DNA of 64,000 bases from Helianthus annuus. Taxonomy: Eukaryota > Streptophyta > Magnoliopsida > Asterales > Asteraceae. Shown here piece after piece: positions 44,019 through 55,178 of this stretch; position 1 is the stretch's first letter, and each line of letters opens with the position of its first letter. The position numbers and the translations under genes are program-made. The stretch lies in NCBI RefSeq assembly GCF_002127325.2, contig NC_035433.2, forward strand, positions 10,578,305 to 10,642,304, read 5' to 3'. The notes under the pieces are model-generated. The model saw only the letters and a list, made by a program, of their open reading frames with translations, did no database searches and was not told where the DNA came from.

Positions 44019-47000
44019 TGTAACACCTCGAAAATTTACGTCCAATAATGTATTGACACGTGTCATAAGGTTCCGGTATGTGAAAACAAACTTTAGAGGG
44101 ACTAAAATCGACAAACGGTGAAAACTATGGAACGTAAGGGTCCAAAGTGTCAACCATGGATAAATAGACTCTATGATAACCCTACATAATGTTTATAACC
44201 TTAAACGGATGGATCATGGATCATACGAAGTGGAAATTGCACAAAAGTGAGGAATTACAAACTATAGGGGCTAAAAGTGTCAACATGTTTAATTTATACC
44301 TCTGAGTGAACTTTTGGCAGACCCGAAGCTTTGTAATGCTAAAATATACTCATTAGAATGTGTGGTAAAAATTTCATGAAGTTTCGTTACCGTATGAGAA
44401 AGTTATGGCCAAAACCGTACTTGAGGGGTTAAAAGCGTCAACGTCGAATTTCATGGCTTTTCGGTTGAGCGCAAAGTTATCCGAGGACATTACCATGTTG
44501 GTAAATGTCCCAAGGTTCTTAAAAACCAAGTTTGGGGGTTTACAAGTCAAAATAAGTAGCCGAAACATCGCGTGCAAGGACAGGGACCAAAGCTGCCAAG
44601 TTTGAAAGATGTTTGGCTGATCAGCAGGCCAGGCGACCCGCCTGGACAGGCCTAAGCGGGCCGCGACCCTGTGTCCAGATGCAGAACTCGTGAAATTGAC
44701 TGTTTTGGCCCGAATTTTGAGTGGAAACCAGCTGCTAGCACCTCCAAATTTCACCAATAAGAGTGCTTGCATGCCTAGGCTACTGTGAGCTCTCTATATC
44801 ATCTGAATTCCTCCATAAAACAGATCATTCATTCATTTTATTGAGCACTTGTATTGTAAACAAGAACTCTCACAACTTGCAAGAACTCTCCAAGCTTTCC
44901 AGGAGCAATCTGATCGACAAGGCAGCCTCTAAGTGTTAACTAAGCTTCATTAGTACCTTTGTAAGCTTTCATATCAGTCTATAATTCGTTCTTGCTTTGA
45001 TTATTAGTTAAAAGTCAAACCGTCGTTCATATAGTTTGACTTTTCGATTAAACGAGTTTGGCTCTGTCATTTCTCAAATTGAAACCACTTAAATGTTGGT
45101 ATTTATGTGGGAAACAAACCCTCAAAAGGGTATTCTCTGATTCCCACTCTAAGCATGCTATTTGTCGAGTCAAAGTTGTTTCTAAAAAGTCAACAGAAAT
45201 GGTTTTTGCGAAATATAGCGTAAATGGTAATGTAGATGACATGCAATCAGTTTGATCATCAAAAATAGCTTTATAATGAATATAAGAATATGTTTTACCA
45301 TGATCAACTCGACAATCTTTAGTATAAACCCGGATTGGAACCGAAAGTCTTATAAAACGACTTTTTCGTTGACTCTCGATTCGGATCCGTGCATGCATGT
45401 TTGAGATCTGTATTAGAGAATATTGTTGACCATTTTTATTTAAGTGTAACTCTCTGGAATTTTTACTACTTGAGTCTATGCTTAGCCGATTCATATGCAT
45501 GTTTCCGATTATGCTTAAAAGTTGACTATTTTGCCCTTTTTGAAATAAAACGTGATTTTTGGAAAAGTGAAAGAGTAGAAATCTTTATTTCTAATTTATA
45601 AACTTGCACCGAAAATTTGACATCAGTTGGTGGTCCAGATTTTGAGTTATGGCCGATATCGTAAAACTATATCTTTATGTTAAATAAACGGCGCATTTCG
45701 CGTATAACCTATTTCAGGCCACGTTTTGATATAAAATTTTTTACCCACTGATGTTATATAATATTTTGGGATTTTTGATGATTTTTATTTAATTTTTGGC
45801 TGATCGTAGCTTAGATCGCTAAGTCGATTCGGTTAATGCCGGTTTTGACCGTTTAAGCCATAAAATGAGTTTATACATCCTTTTGACCCCAAACCTTTTT
45901 CTACTGATTTTATTTGTTAAATAAATTATGTTGAGCATTCTGGAAATATAAAAATCTCAGCTTTCTTTTGAAAACCCGGAAACGGCTCTAAATCGCATTT
46001 TTAGCGTTTTTAGCGCATAGTAAGCGTTATACCCGTTTTAAACATATAAGATTCATACCTACTGATGTGTTTAGCATATTTTCATATAATAACAGTAAGT
46101 ATAAGTTTTCGAACTCAGATTTCCAGTTTTGGCATTTTTAGCCCTTGTGAAATTACTAAAATACCCCTACGGTGCATAGTTTAATTTTAAATGATAAGTT
46201 TTGTATATGGGTTATACCCTACTGTTATAATATGTTAAATGAAGTATATTTACTGTATGAATCAGACCCGTAACTCAGATTTCCAAATTGACTCTTTTAT
46301 AATCTTTTAAATAACCAAAATGCCCTTCCAAAGTGTCAACCATGGATAAATAGACTCTATGATAACCCTACATAATGTTTATAACCTTAAACGGATGGAT
46401 CATGGATCATACGAAGTGGAAATTGCACAAAAGTGAGGAATTACAAACTATAGGGGCTAAAAGTGTCAACATGTTTAATTTATACCTCTGAGCGAACTTT
46501 TGGCAGACCCGAAGCTTTGTAATGCTAAAATATACTCATTAGAATGTGTGGTAAAAATTTCATGAAGTTTCGTTACCGTATGAGAAAGTTATGGCCAAAA
46601 CCGTACTTGAGGGGTTAAAAGCGTCAACGTCGAATTTCATGGCTTTTCGGTTGAGCGCAAAGTTATCCGAGGACATTACCATGTTGGTAAATGTCCCAAG
46701 GTTCTTAAAAACCAAGTTTGGGGGTTTACAAGTCAAAATAAGTAGCCGAAACATCGCGTGCAAGGACAGGGACCAAAGCTGCCAAGTTTGAAAGATGTTT
46801 GGCTGATCAGCAGGCCAGGCGACCCGCCTGGACAGGCCTAAGCGGGCCGCGACCCTGTGTCCAGATGCAGAACTCACGAAATTGACTGTTTTGGCCCGAA
46901 TTTTGAGTGGAAACCAGCTGCTAGCACCTCCAAATTTCACCAATAAGAGTGCTTGCATGCCTAGGCTACTGTGAGCTCTCTATATCATCTGAATTCCTCC

Positions 47001-49683
47001 ATAAAACAGATCATTCATTCATTTTATTGAGCACTTGTATTGTAAACAAGAACTCTCACAACTTGCAAGAACTCTCCAAGCTTTCCAGGAGCAATCTGAT
47101 CGACAAGGCAGCCTCTAAGTGTTAACTAAGCTTCATTAGTACCTTTGTAAGCTTTCATATCAGTCTATAATTCGTTCTTGCTTTGATTATTAGTTAAAAG
47201 TCAAACCGTCGTTCATATAGTTTGACTTTTCGATTAAACGAGTTTGGCTCTGTCATTTCTCAAATTGAAACCACTTAAATGTTGGTATTTATGTGGGAAA
47301 CAAACCCTCAAAAGGGTATTCTCTGATTCCCACTCTAAGCATGCTATTTGTCGAGTCAAAGTTGTTTCTAAAAAGTCAACAGAAATGGTTTTTGCGAAAT
47401 ATAGCGTAAATGGTAATGTAGATGACATGCAATCAGTTTGATCATCAAAAATAGCTTTATAATGAATATAAGAATATGTTTTACCATGATCAACTCGACA
47501 ATCTTTAGTATAAACCCGGATTGGAACCGAAAGTCTTATAAAACGACTTTTTCGTTGACTCTCGATTCGGATCCGTGCATGCATGTTTGAGATCTGTATT
47601 AGAGAATATTGTTGACCATTTTTATTTAAGTGTAACTCTCTGGAATTTTTACTACTTGAGTCTATGCTTAGCCGATTCATATGCATGTTTCCGATTATGC
47701 TTAAAAGTTGACTATTTTGCCCTTTTTGAAATAAAACGTGATTTTTGGAAAAGTGAAAGAGTAGAAATCTTTATTTCTAATTTATAAACTTGCACCGAAA
47801 ATTTGACATCAGTTGGTGGTCCAGATTTTGAGTTATGGCCGATATCGTAAAACTATATCTTTATGTTAAATAAACGGCGCATTTCGCGTATAACCTATTT
47901 CAGGCCACGTTTTGATATAAAATTTTTTACCCACTGATGTTATATAATATTTTGGGATTTTTGATGATTTTTATTTAATTTTTGGCTGATCGTAGCTTAG
48001 ATCGCTAAGTCGATTCGGTTAATGCCGGTTTTGACCGTTTAAGCCATAAAATGAGTTTATACATCCTTTTGACCCCAAACCTTTTTCTACTGATTTTATT
48101 TGTTAAATAAATTATGTTGAGCATTCTGGAAATATAAAAATCTCAGCTTTCTTTTGAAAACCCGGAAACGGCTCTAAATCGCATTTTTAGCGTTTTTAGC
48201 GCATAGTAAGCGTTATACCCGTTTTAAACATATAAGATTCATACCTACTGATGTGTTTAGCATATTTTCATATAATAACAGTAAGTATAAGTTTTCGAAC
48301 TCAGATTTCCAGTTTTGGCATTTTTAGCCCTTGTGAAATTACTAAAATACCCCTACGGTGCATAGTTTAATTTTAAATGATAAGTTTTGTATATGGGTTA
48401 TACCCTACTGTTATAATATGTTAAATGAAGTATATTTACTGTATGAATCAGACCCGTAACTCAGATTTCCAAATTGACTCTTTTATAATCTTTTAAATAA
48501 CCAAAATGCCCTTCTAAAGCATAAATTGAGTTTAAAATTATTCAGGGAACTTGCATATGACTCATTTGGCTACCCGTAACGCCCTTTTAGCGTTCGGTTC
48601 GGTTTATGCAACTAGTTTGCATAAATTGACCGAAACGGGTCAAACGTTATCATTTTTATCTCAAAATCCAGAATGTATTTAGTATACCCATATTACACAA
48701 GTATTCAAACTTGTCGGGTCTAAATCACATTCTATCCGGTCTTTCGCTTAATCGTGTGCTTGTACCGTATCGTCCTTAAAACTAACCGGTCAAAGCTTAG
48801 GCTTAAATAAAAGACCCGTTAGGAATCTAATAGGTTATTATAAACCTTTGTTCCAGATTAGGAGGCCCAGTAAAAGCTACCTACACTTACCAATTGTGAT
48901 TCATACTTACTCAGGTAAATACATTTTGACTTATTTTCCCTATACGGGCTTGGGGTAAGGTATATAAAATACCGCTTGGTCCGGCATCGAATCATTTAAT
49001 CGTATAGTGGTTAAATCCATTGAGATGACCCTGTTTTGAATGTGTTTTATTACTTGAAGCCTTTGGGGGGTTAATGACCATGTCCCGGATATCCTTGGCA
49101 TTATCTTACGAGATGGCCACGACCAGAGCACGGGGTGTAGGCGTACATCCGTCGTGTATAACTCTATATTGTGGTGTGTCTATTAATCTTTAACCCGGAC
49201 AGAAGATCCCGCGCTACTGAACGCGGAGTAACATATAAATCCATTACAAGTTTATCTTGCATAATTATCCCAAGTTATAAAAATATTTATGCCATGTGCG
49301 TTTAAATCAATTTTCAATCATTTTCAAAATGAGTCAGTTAATTTGTATTTACCAGTGTAAACTGACGTATTTTTCCCAAAAGGTTAAGTGCAGGTACTAT
49401 ACGTACTAGGCTGGCTGTTTCCTAAAGAGCGTCCACAATAGTCTCGCAAGCTCGGACGACAATAAACTGTTGAACAATTTATCTTATTTTATTTGATCCG
49501 CCTGTGGATCCGTTTCAACTACTTGTGATATTTATTATTGCATTTTATTTAAAAGTTGAAATGAATCTATTTCTTCTTCCGCTGTGCATTATTATATTGT
49601 GTTGTTTGTCTATGATGATGCCAACTACGTCACTGTACCCCACACCGGGCCCACCGGTGACACGTGGAGATCGGGGTGTGACA
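44019..49683 (+). repeat. Family 1 LTR-C with 2.19 kb internal tandem duplication
   Basis: The LTR runs normally to 46326, then jumps back to its own offset 122 and runs to the end. Segment 44141-46326 (2186 bp) is repeated as 46327-48512, so the LTR is 5665 bp instead of 3480. The junction shares TTCC/TCC. Both halves have the same lost T (GAGTTTATAC at about 45870 and 48055), so the duplication came after that change. The second half then carries the remaining 1.17 kb and ends GGTGTGACA at 49683. Confidence 0.95.
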
Positions 49684-50454
49684 ATTGTCAAGAAACTAAC
49701 ATCTTTTAATACTTCATTTGTAACCGTAAGGATGATGCAAATTTGTACGTAAAGATCTCTACACAAACTCTTCTACATCTTTTAACCAATTGTCCATCAC
49801 TTAAGACCTTGAAAGATTTGTTGAAATCGAAGAAAAGAGTAACTAGCAGAAGACGTGTAGGGTTCTTCCGACAAACTGTGTATGTGCTTGTGCTGTAGAA
49901 ACCGGTGATGAATTTGTGTATCTAAATCAGGTTCCCTGCCTTAGATCGGTCATTACTTGTGATACATGAACGTTGTATTCTTGTCTTTCAGAAGAGTTGG
50001 AAACAAACCAACAAAATCCTTATACTCTTCTAGCAGAACCCGACACGTCTTCTATGATGATTCGGAACATTCACAAACCACAATGGACTCAGACTAATAC
50101 TACTCACCCTCCCCTGAGGAAAAGTTTTCCCGACGACTCAAGACAAAGCAGTTGGTTTGGGTTCATATCAGCGTTGTTTATCACCCTGTGTAAGCATTGG
50201 AAGCCCGACCACTAGCAGAATCATTGCATTACATCCCCGTTGAAAACAAGTGATTAAAACGCTTCTCCTTACAACTTTCATCAAATGCCTCACCCTTCCT
50301 TTTTATTACAGTCACACGACACGTTTTTTTGTTTTTCAATCTTTGTTACTTGTTAAAGTTTTATTTTTTCTACTTTTAGAAAGATTTGACCACCTAACGA
50401 CTGTAAAATGTCTCGTGTGATTGACACCTTAAATCCATTAAATACTTTGGGTAA
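49684..50454. other. Flanking non-repeat DNA, exon-like stretch
   Basis: First DNA outside the LTR array; ATTGT at 49684 is the predicted target duplication. A frame of about 60 codons (near 49705-49899, ..LLHLLTNCPSLKTLKDLLKSKK..) and, after a good acceptor-like TTGTATTCTTGTCTTTCAG (ends 49990), an open stretch to a stop at 50213 (..PYTLLAEPD..WFGFISALFITLCKHW..) could be exons of a decayed or interrupted host gene. I do not recognise the protein. Confidence 0.2.
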
Positions 50455-50711
50455 AATCTAATTTTCTTTTCATACGGGTCGTATACAGTTATGCGGCCCG
50501 TATACATTGTTCGTATCCGGGCCGTATACAGTTATACATTGTATACGACCAGCGACATTCTTTACACATGGTGTATACGGGCCGTATACAGTTATACGGC
50601 CCGTATGGAATGAAAAAAACTGACAAAGTCTGAAGGCACAGACTTTGTTAGTTTTATTTTATTATATACGGGCTGTATAACTGTATACGGCCCGTATACA
50701 CCATGTGTAAA
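50455..50711. repeat. Palindrome cluster and 151 bp foldback
   Basis: Repeated GGGCCGTATAC / GTATACGGCCC motifs. Around 50574-50605 there is a near-perfect palindrome (ATACGGGCCGTATA, CAGT, then its complement). The segment 50561-50711 as a whole is an inverted repeat with arms of about 70 bp starting TTTACACATGGTGTATACGG, centre AAGGCA near 50633. It resembles a small inverted-repeat transposon (MITE); I see no clear target duplication. Confidence 0.65.
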
Positions 50712-50815
50712 TAAGGATTTGCCATGTGTTAATATTAGGACCCTATATTAAATTTCCAATGCTTTGAACAGTAACAAATAAAAAATAGTATTATCCTTTT
50801 ATTCTAATAACATCG

Positions 50816-51398
50816 TGTAGTATGGTGAGGCGGGGGTTTCGGGTATGGGTTGACACGTGTACTTCAAGGGGCACCGCTGGTCAGTTGCATGTTGGGTCGG
50901 TATGGCGGGGCGTGGCTAACCTGCGTGGGTTTGGCTTGGCCAAACGGTTGTTTTTTAAATGGTCAGTTGCATGTTGGGTCGGTATGGCGGGGCGTGGCTA
51001 ACCTGCGTGGGTTTGGCTTGGCCAAACGGTTGTTTTTTAAATGGTCAGTTGCATGTTGGGTCGGTATGGCGGGGCGTGGCTAACCTGCGTGGGTTTGGCT
51101 TGGCCAAACGGTTGTTTTTTAAATGGTCAGTTGCATGTTGGGTCGGTATGGCGGGGCGTGGCTAACCTGCGTGGGTTTGGCTTGGCCAAACGGTTGTTTT
51201 TTAAATTTAAATCCTAGCCACCTATAGCCCAACCAACCCAGCCAATGAGAGCCGGCCATGAAAGACCGCTAGGCCCGCCCAACGCCTGGGCTGAAACCCC
51301 CGCCTAAGGGGCCACGCCGAAACCCAAGCCCACCCGGGGTGGTAACTTGGGCCTTTGTACCCAACCCACGCCCCAACCCCCGCCCCATACCCCATAGT
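50816..51398. mobile_element. Possible inverted-repeat element around a minisatellite
   Basis: The left border (TAGTATGGTGAGGCGGGGG) and the complement of the right border (ACTATGGGGTATGGGGCGGG) share imperfect G-rich termini, suggesting a non-autonomous DNA element whose interior holds the 82 bp repeats. No target duplication is clear, so the limits are tentative. Confidence 0.35.
50878..51205 (+). repeat. Minisatellite, 82 bp x 4
   Basis: Four copies of an 82 bp unit starting TGGTCAGTTGCATGTTGGG (50878, 50960, 51042, 51124), identical as far as I can see. The unit is not a multiple of three, so the open frames across it are incidental. Sequence identity implies recent expansion or homogenisation. 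Confidence 0.95.
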
Positions 51399-51498
51399 CT
51401 AATTGAAGTAAAGAAACAGTAGAAGCAATTAAACCACATGGCAGGGAATAGTATCACCTTGCCATTGGTTCAAATAGGCGGCCGCCCCACCTCCATTA

Positions 51499-51810
51499 CA
51501 CACTTTAAAATTATGTTTTTGCCCTTGAATAGTGTTTCTATGCCATTGGTTCGAATGGCGGCGAGCAATACCCATTGGATCAACCAGTTTATTATTTTAT
51601 ATCCACTTTAAAATTACGTTTTTGCCCCGAGTTAAAAAAATACAGTTTTGCCTCAACTTCAAAATACGTTTACCCTTTTGCCCCGAGCTAAAAAATATGA
51701 TTTCGCTCTCGGTAAAAAAATTACGCTTTTACCCACAACCAAAATTACGTTTTCGCCCAAGTTCAAAATAAAATTTTGTTTTTCCCCCGGCTGAAAAATT
51801 ACGCTGCCTA
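51499..51810. repeat. Degenerate AAATTACGTTTTTGCCC repeats
   Basis: About eight diverged copies of a 25-35 bp unit (AAAATTACGTTTTTGCCCC followed by a short variable part), AT-rich with C-runs. They lie just upstream of a Helitron-type 3' end and probably belong to that element. Confidence 0.55.
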
Positions 51811-51885
51811 ACACTCTTTTTACTTTTTATTTCTTACAAAACTATAGTACTGTTTTTTTAATTGGTTGAGAATTATTCGGCAATC

Positions 51886-51915
51886 GCCCCGTAACGCGGG
51901 CGGGGCATCACGTAG
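51886..51915 (+). mobile_element. Helitron-like 3' terminus (degenerate)
   Basis: Hairpin GCCCCG-TAACGCGGG-CGGGGC (51886-51906) followed by ATCACGTAG and T. Plant Helitrons end in a GC hairpin about 8-12 nt before CTAG; here the end reads GTAG. The 5' end is not located. Confidence 0.45.
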
Positions 51916-54550
51916 TTGTTTTGAAAACACTTTAAAAAACTCACATCAATAACTTATATGTAAAGTGTCAATTACTTTAATAAGAAAAACAATAAATATG
52001 GAGGGTGGTTCCAAATGCTGTTGTGTTCACACTTCACACTCCGGGCTCTTAATTAAGCGTGTTCGAAGAGCCAAATATGGAACCAATAATAGTCAGCTTT
52101 TCAATATTTAATACTAAACTAGTAATATTCCAGCGCGTTACGGCAGATCTATGGCATTATCGGTTCGATTCATAATGTGATCGGTATGGTATCAGCATTC
52201 GATATAGTAACCAAAAGATAACACCAAAAAATAAAAGTAATGATATGACCAAAATGATGTCAACACGTGTTTTACAATGGTCAAAAGACGAAAACCATAA
52301 AAATGAATATCGGTTCCAAATGATAATGATACCAGTACCAATGTTATTCGGTCGAAATCGACAGGGCATTGATGTTGCTAGGACGGTGTCAGTTTAGTTA
52401 GTCACTGTAAGGGTATGATACTAACACTCGATATAGCTTACAATATATAAGATATACTCTATATTGCTACCGAAGTTCAAACGGTATTGGTTTGGTTCGT
52501 CAAAATGAAAAACAAAAAAAAAAATCAATCATATTTTACCTGTTCGATTCAAACAAAACTTTTATTTAAATATAGATAAAAATAAGTGTATCGCTACACT
52601 ATATTCGAAATTTTATAAGGCATTACTTGTATTATTAAAATAAAATAATAATGTAAAGAATGAAAGGCGTCGACATATAATAAAAATACTAAAACGTAGA
52701 TAAAAAAATAGACACGTCGAAACTACATACTTAAAATTTTATAAAACATCATATCATAAAAGTTATAATAGAAAAACAAAATATGTTTAATTAATATAAT
52801 AAAATAATTAAAAGCTAGAAAAAAAAATATAATAACATATATAATTTTAATTTTGTTTATATTCATGACCACTTTCTTTTAATATGTATAATAATTAAGA
52901 TAAAGGTTAAAAGAAATCAATGATACCACAAAAACATTTGTTATATCACAAATTGGTATATATTCTCTGTCATTATAAAAAAGTATAAACATTTCAACAA
53001 GGAGCTAACGAACTAGATGATTATTTTACATTTTTTGGTCAATTTACATCTTTTAAAACTCGATTTTTATAAATAAGTTATAGGGTCAATAAAACCATCG
53101 CTTAATTCATGGAATCAAGACATAATACTTACACTCTTTGTTCTCATATTTCAGCGTGGACTCAACGATGGTGTAAAATGTAAATCGTAATTGACTTTGC
53201 TCATCTTAGTACATGGAATCAAGACACTTTTACCACTATATGATCCCTTTTAAATAGTTTATGACTTACAAGTTGCTCTATGGCTCGAGTTTGCTGATTT
53301 GTATAAATATTCAAGCCGATTTCAAATTAAAGCTAGCTTGCTTGTTTATATAAAATTTGATATTGCAAATGCTTGACTCGTATAAATTTTCAAGCCGGAT
53401 TCAAGTTTGTTGACGCATATACATGCTCACTTGTTGACTCGTATACATTAGCTCATTTTCTTGGTATATTAGTGGTTTGGTGTTATACCCTTTGAGACTT
53501 GTATATTTTTAAAGTGTTGTTAACTTATTATTTAAGTTTTAATAACAAAACCGAGAAAAATGAGTTCACATATCAATGCAAATACAAGCTTATGATATGA
53601 CTCTGTTAAAAATTTTCAGGTAAATTGATTCGGCTCGTATTATTACTGGCCAAGCTTGAGTTAACATTATGCTCGGCTCGAACTAATGACTACTTGAATA
53701 ATCTTACCGTTATCAGATGCAGGGCCGACCCTGAGAATTCTTGTACCTTGTTCAAGCTTGAAAAAATGTGCCCTCGGGCCTTAACGAAATAAATAATTTA
53801 AACCAGTTTTTCATACAACCGTGAACCGTTGACAAAAAATATACCATTCGATAAACAATGCAATTAACAAAATACAAAATATCGTATTCGAATGAGTGAC
53901 ATACCGTAAAAACTAATAAGCTAATAGCTAACCAATGATTCGTGAAGCCCTCCTTGCATTGTTGATAGCAAATTGATGAATCAACTATTCACAATTTAAA
54001 TCACACCTGAATTCGACAAAAAAAAAAAAAAAAAAAAGAATACAAGCCTGAATTTGACGATCGTTTTTGTATAAATTACCAACAATTTAGTCTCCAACAA
54101 TCATTTGGGTATTGGGCTCACTAACCTAAAACCAATAGGCTAACTAATCTGAACTATGTGATTTTTTTTTTTTTGTAAGTGTGCCTATGTTATGTAAGAT
54201 TTTTTTGGCTATACCCTATTAATTTCTTTTACATATATAATATTAGATTTTTTTTTAAAATTACGTGCCCTACGAAATCACGGGCCCTAGCCAGTGGTCG
54301 TCCCCACCCACCTCCAGGGTTAAAGTAATATGTCAATCTAATTTAATTAATAAGTTAACCTTGGTTAGCTTTTAAACCATAGCATTAATCAAAACTACTA
54401 AAGAATTGGTATATGTAATATTATTTTAAAATGAATGTCTACTAGATAAAAGACATAAGATTTTACGAAATGAATATATATTTAGTATATTATATAATAA
54501 TTTAATGTCAAATTTCTTACATGAAAGCGTGTGACGACTTTTTGTGTCCA
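51916..54550. other. AT-rich intergenic DNA with transposon debris
   Basis: No coding potential seen. A possible second Helitron end on the minus strand is at 52118-52145 (ACTAGTAATATTCCAGCGCG). GATAGTAACC/CGATATAG-type short repeats occur at 52180-52460. Poly-A and poly-T runs are near 54018 and 54162, and GGGCC-containing debris near 53720 and 54290 might be ends of an old hAT-like element. Nothing else recognised. Confidence 0.4.
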
Positions 54551-54559
54551 TTTAATTAA
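54551..54559 (+). repeat. 9 bp target duplication TTTAATTAA (left)
   Basis: TTTAATTAA borders the long-inverted-repeat element on the left and recurs at 55093-55101 on the right. Confidence 0.85.
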
Positions 54560-55092
54560 GGGAAATTGGCCTTTAATAATCCTATCTAGACCTTATTGGC
54601 CATTAATAATCCCACCTCAGAATATTCCCTCCACCAGTCCCACCTTTCACCTATTTTTCCTACAATGGTCCTCAGTTAAAAAAACTTAATGGAGTTAAGC
54701 TTTTTTCCAAATTACAAACAGATTTTTTAGGGCTTTTGATTAGAACGACAATACGAGTCCATTGATGTAAAACTTGCCTCGAAACAGTGCTCCAAACGAT
54801 GAAAATGACGCTTCAATTCGGGTGTTTAAATTTCCAATTAGCCAAAATCAAGTCACTTGGAGCACCATTTCGAAGTAAGTTTTACATCAAGGGACTCGTA
54901 TCATCATTCTGATCAAAAGCCCTAAAAAATCTGTTTGTAATTTGGAAAAAAGCTTAACTCCGCTAAGTTTTTTTAACGGGGGACCATTGTAGAAAAAATA
55001 GGTGAAAGGTGGGACTGGTGGGGGGAATATTCTGAGGTGGGATTATTAATGGCCAATAAGATCTAGGTGGGATTATTACAGGCCAATTCCTC
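54560..55092. mobile_element. Foldback element, probable non-autonomous MULE, 533 bp
   Basis: Almost the whole element is an inverted repeat with arms of about 250 bp: the left starts GGGAAATTGGCC, the right (complement) GAGGAATTGGCC. Both arms contain CCACCTCAGAATATTCC and TTTTTTAGGGCTTTTGAT. The 9 bp flanking duplication fits Mutator-like elements. No transposase. Arms differ by scattered substitutions, so it is not very recent. Transcripts would form long hairpin RNA. Confidence 0.85.
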
Positions 55093-55101
55093 TTTAATTA
55101 A
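55093..55101 (+). repeat. 9 bp target duplication TTTAATTAA (right)
   Basis: Right-hand copy of the duplication flanking the foldback element. Confidence 0.85.
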
Positions 55102-55147
55102 TGGTTTATACTAGTCAGATTTCCCACGTTTCAAACGATGTTACAAA

Positions 55148-55178
55148 CTAGTAAATATACCCGCGCTTCGCGGCGGGT
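55148..55178 (-). mobile_element. Helitron 3' terminus, minus strand
   Basis: On the minus strand: CCCGCCGCGAAGCGCGGG hairpin, 8 nt TATATTTA, then CTAG followed by T. This is the canonical plant Helitron 3' end, inserted between A and T. The element body would extend to higher coordinates; its 5' end is not identified. Confidence 0.7.

Larger units (their letters stand above)
1..49683 (+). mobile_element. Nested array of Ty3/gypsy (Family 1) elements, four internal regions
   Basis: Four internal regions of one Ty3/gypsy family lie head to tail in the same orientation. They are separated by a remnant LTR (15911-16139), a direct junction (20484/20485) and a complete LTR (34725-38204), and end at a duplicated LTR (44019-49683). 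LTRs begin TGTAACACC and end GGTGTGACA, and each complete 3' end is followed by a TGGTATCAGAGC primer site. The pol order PR-RT-RNaseH-INT with a terminal chromodomain-like segment ([12 protein letters not shown]) fits Ty3/gypsy chromoviruses; the long LTR suggests the Tekay/Del lineage, which is inference. Two Family 2 elements interrupt it. The left end is outside the window. The first bases after the right end are ATTGT, so a single integration would predict ATTGT left of the array. Confidence 0.85.

Noticed and set aside
1..49683. Array explained entirely as an assembly error
   Set aside because: Clean target duplications for two nested insertions and private variants in every copy argue for real DNA, although long-read confirmation of three junctions is still needed.
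50850..51165. Coding repeat protein over the 82 bp minisatellite
   Set aside because: The unit length is not a multiple of three, so the frame changes every repeat; chance open frame in GC-rich DNA.
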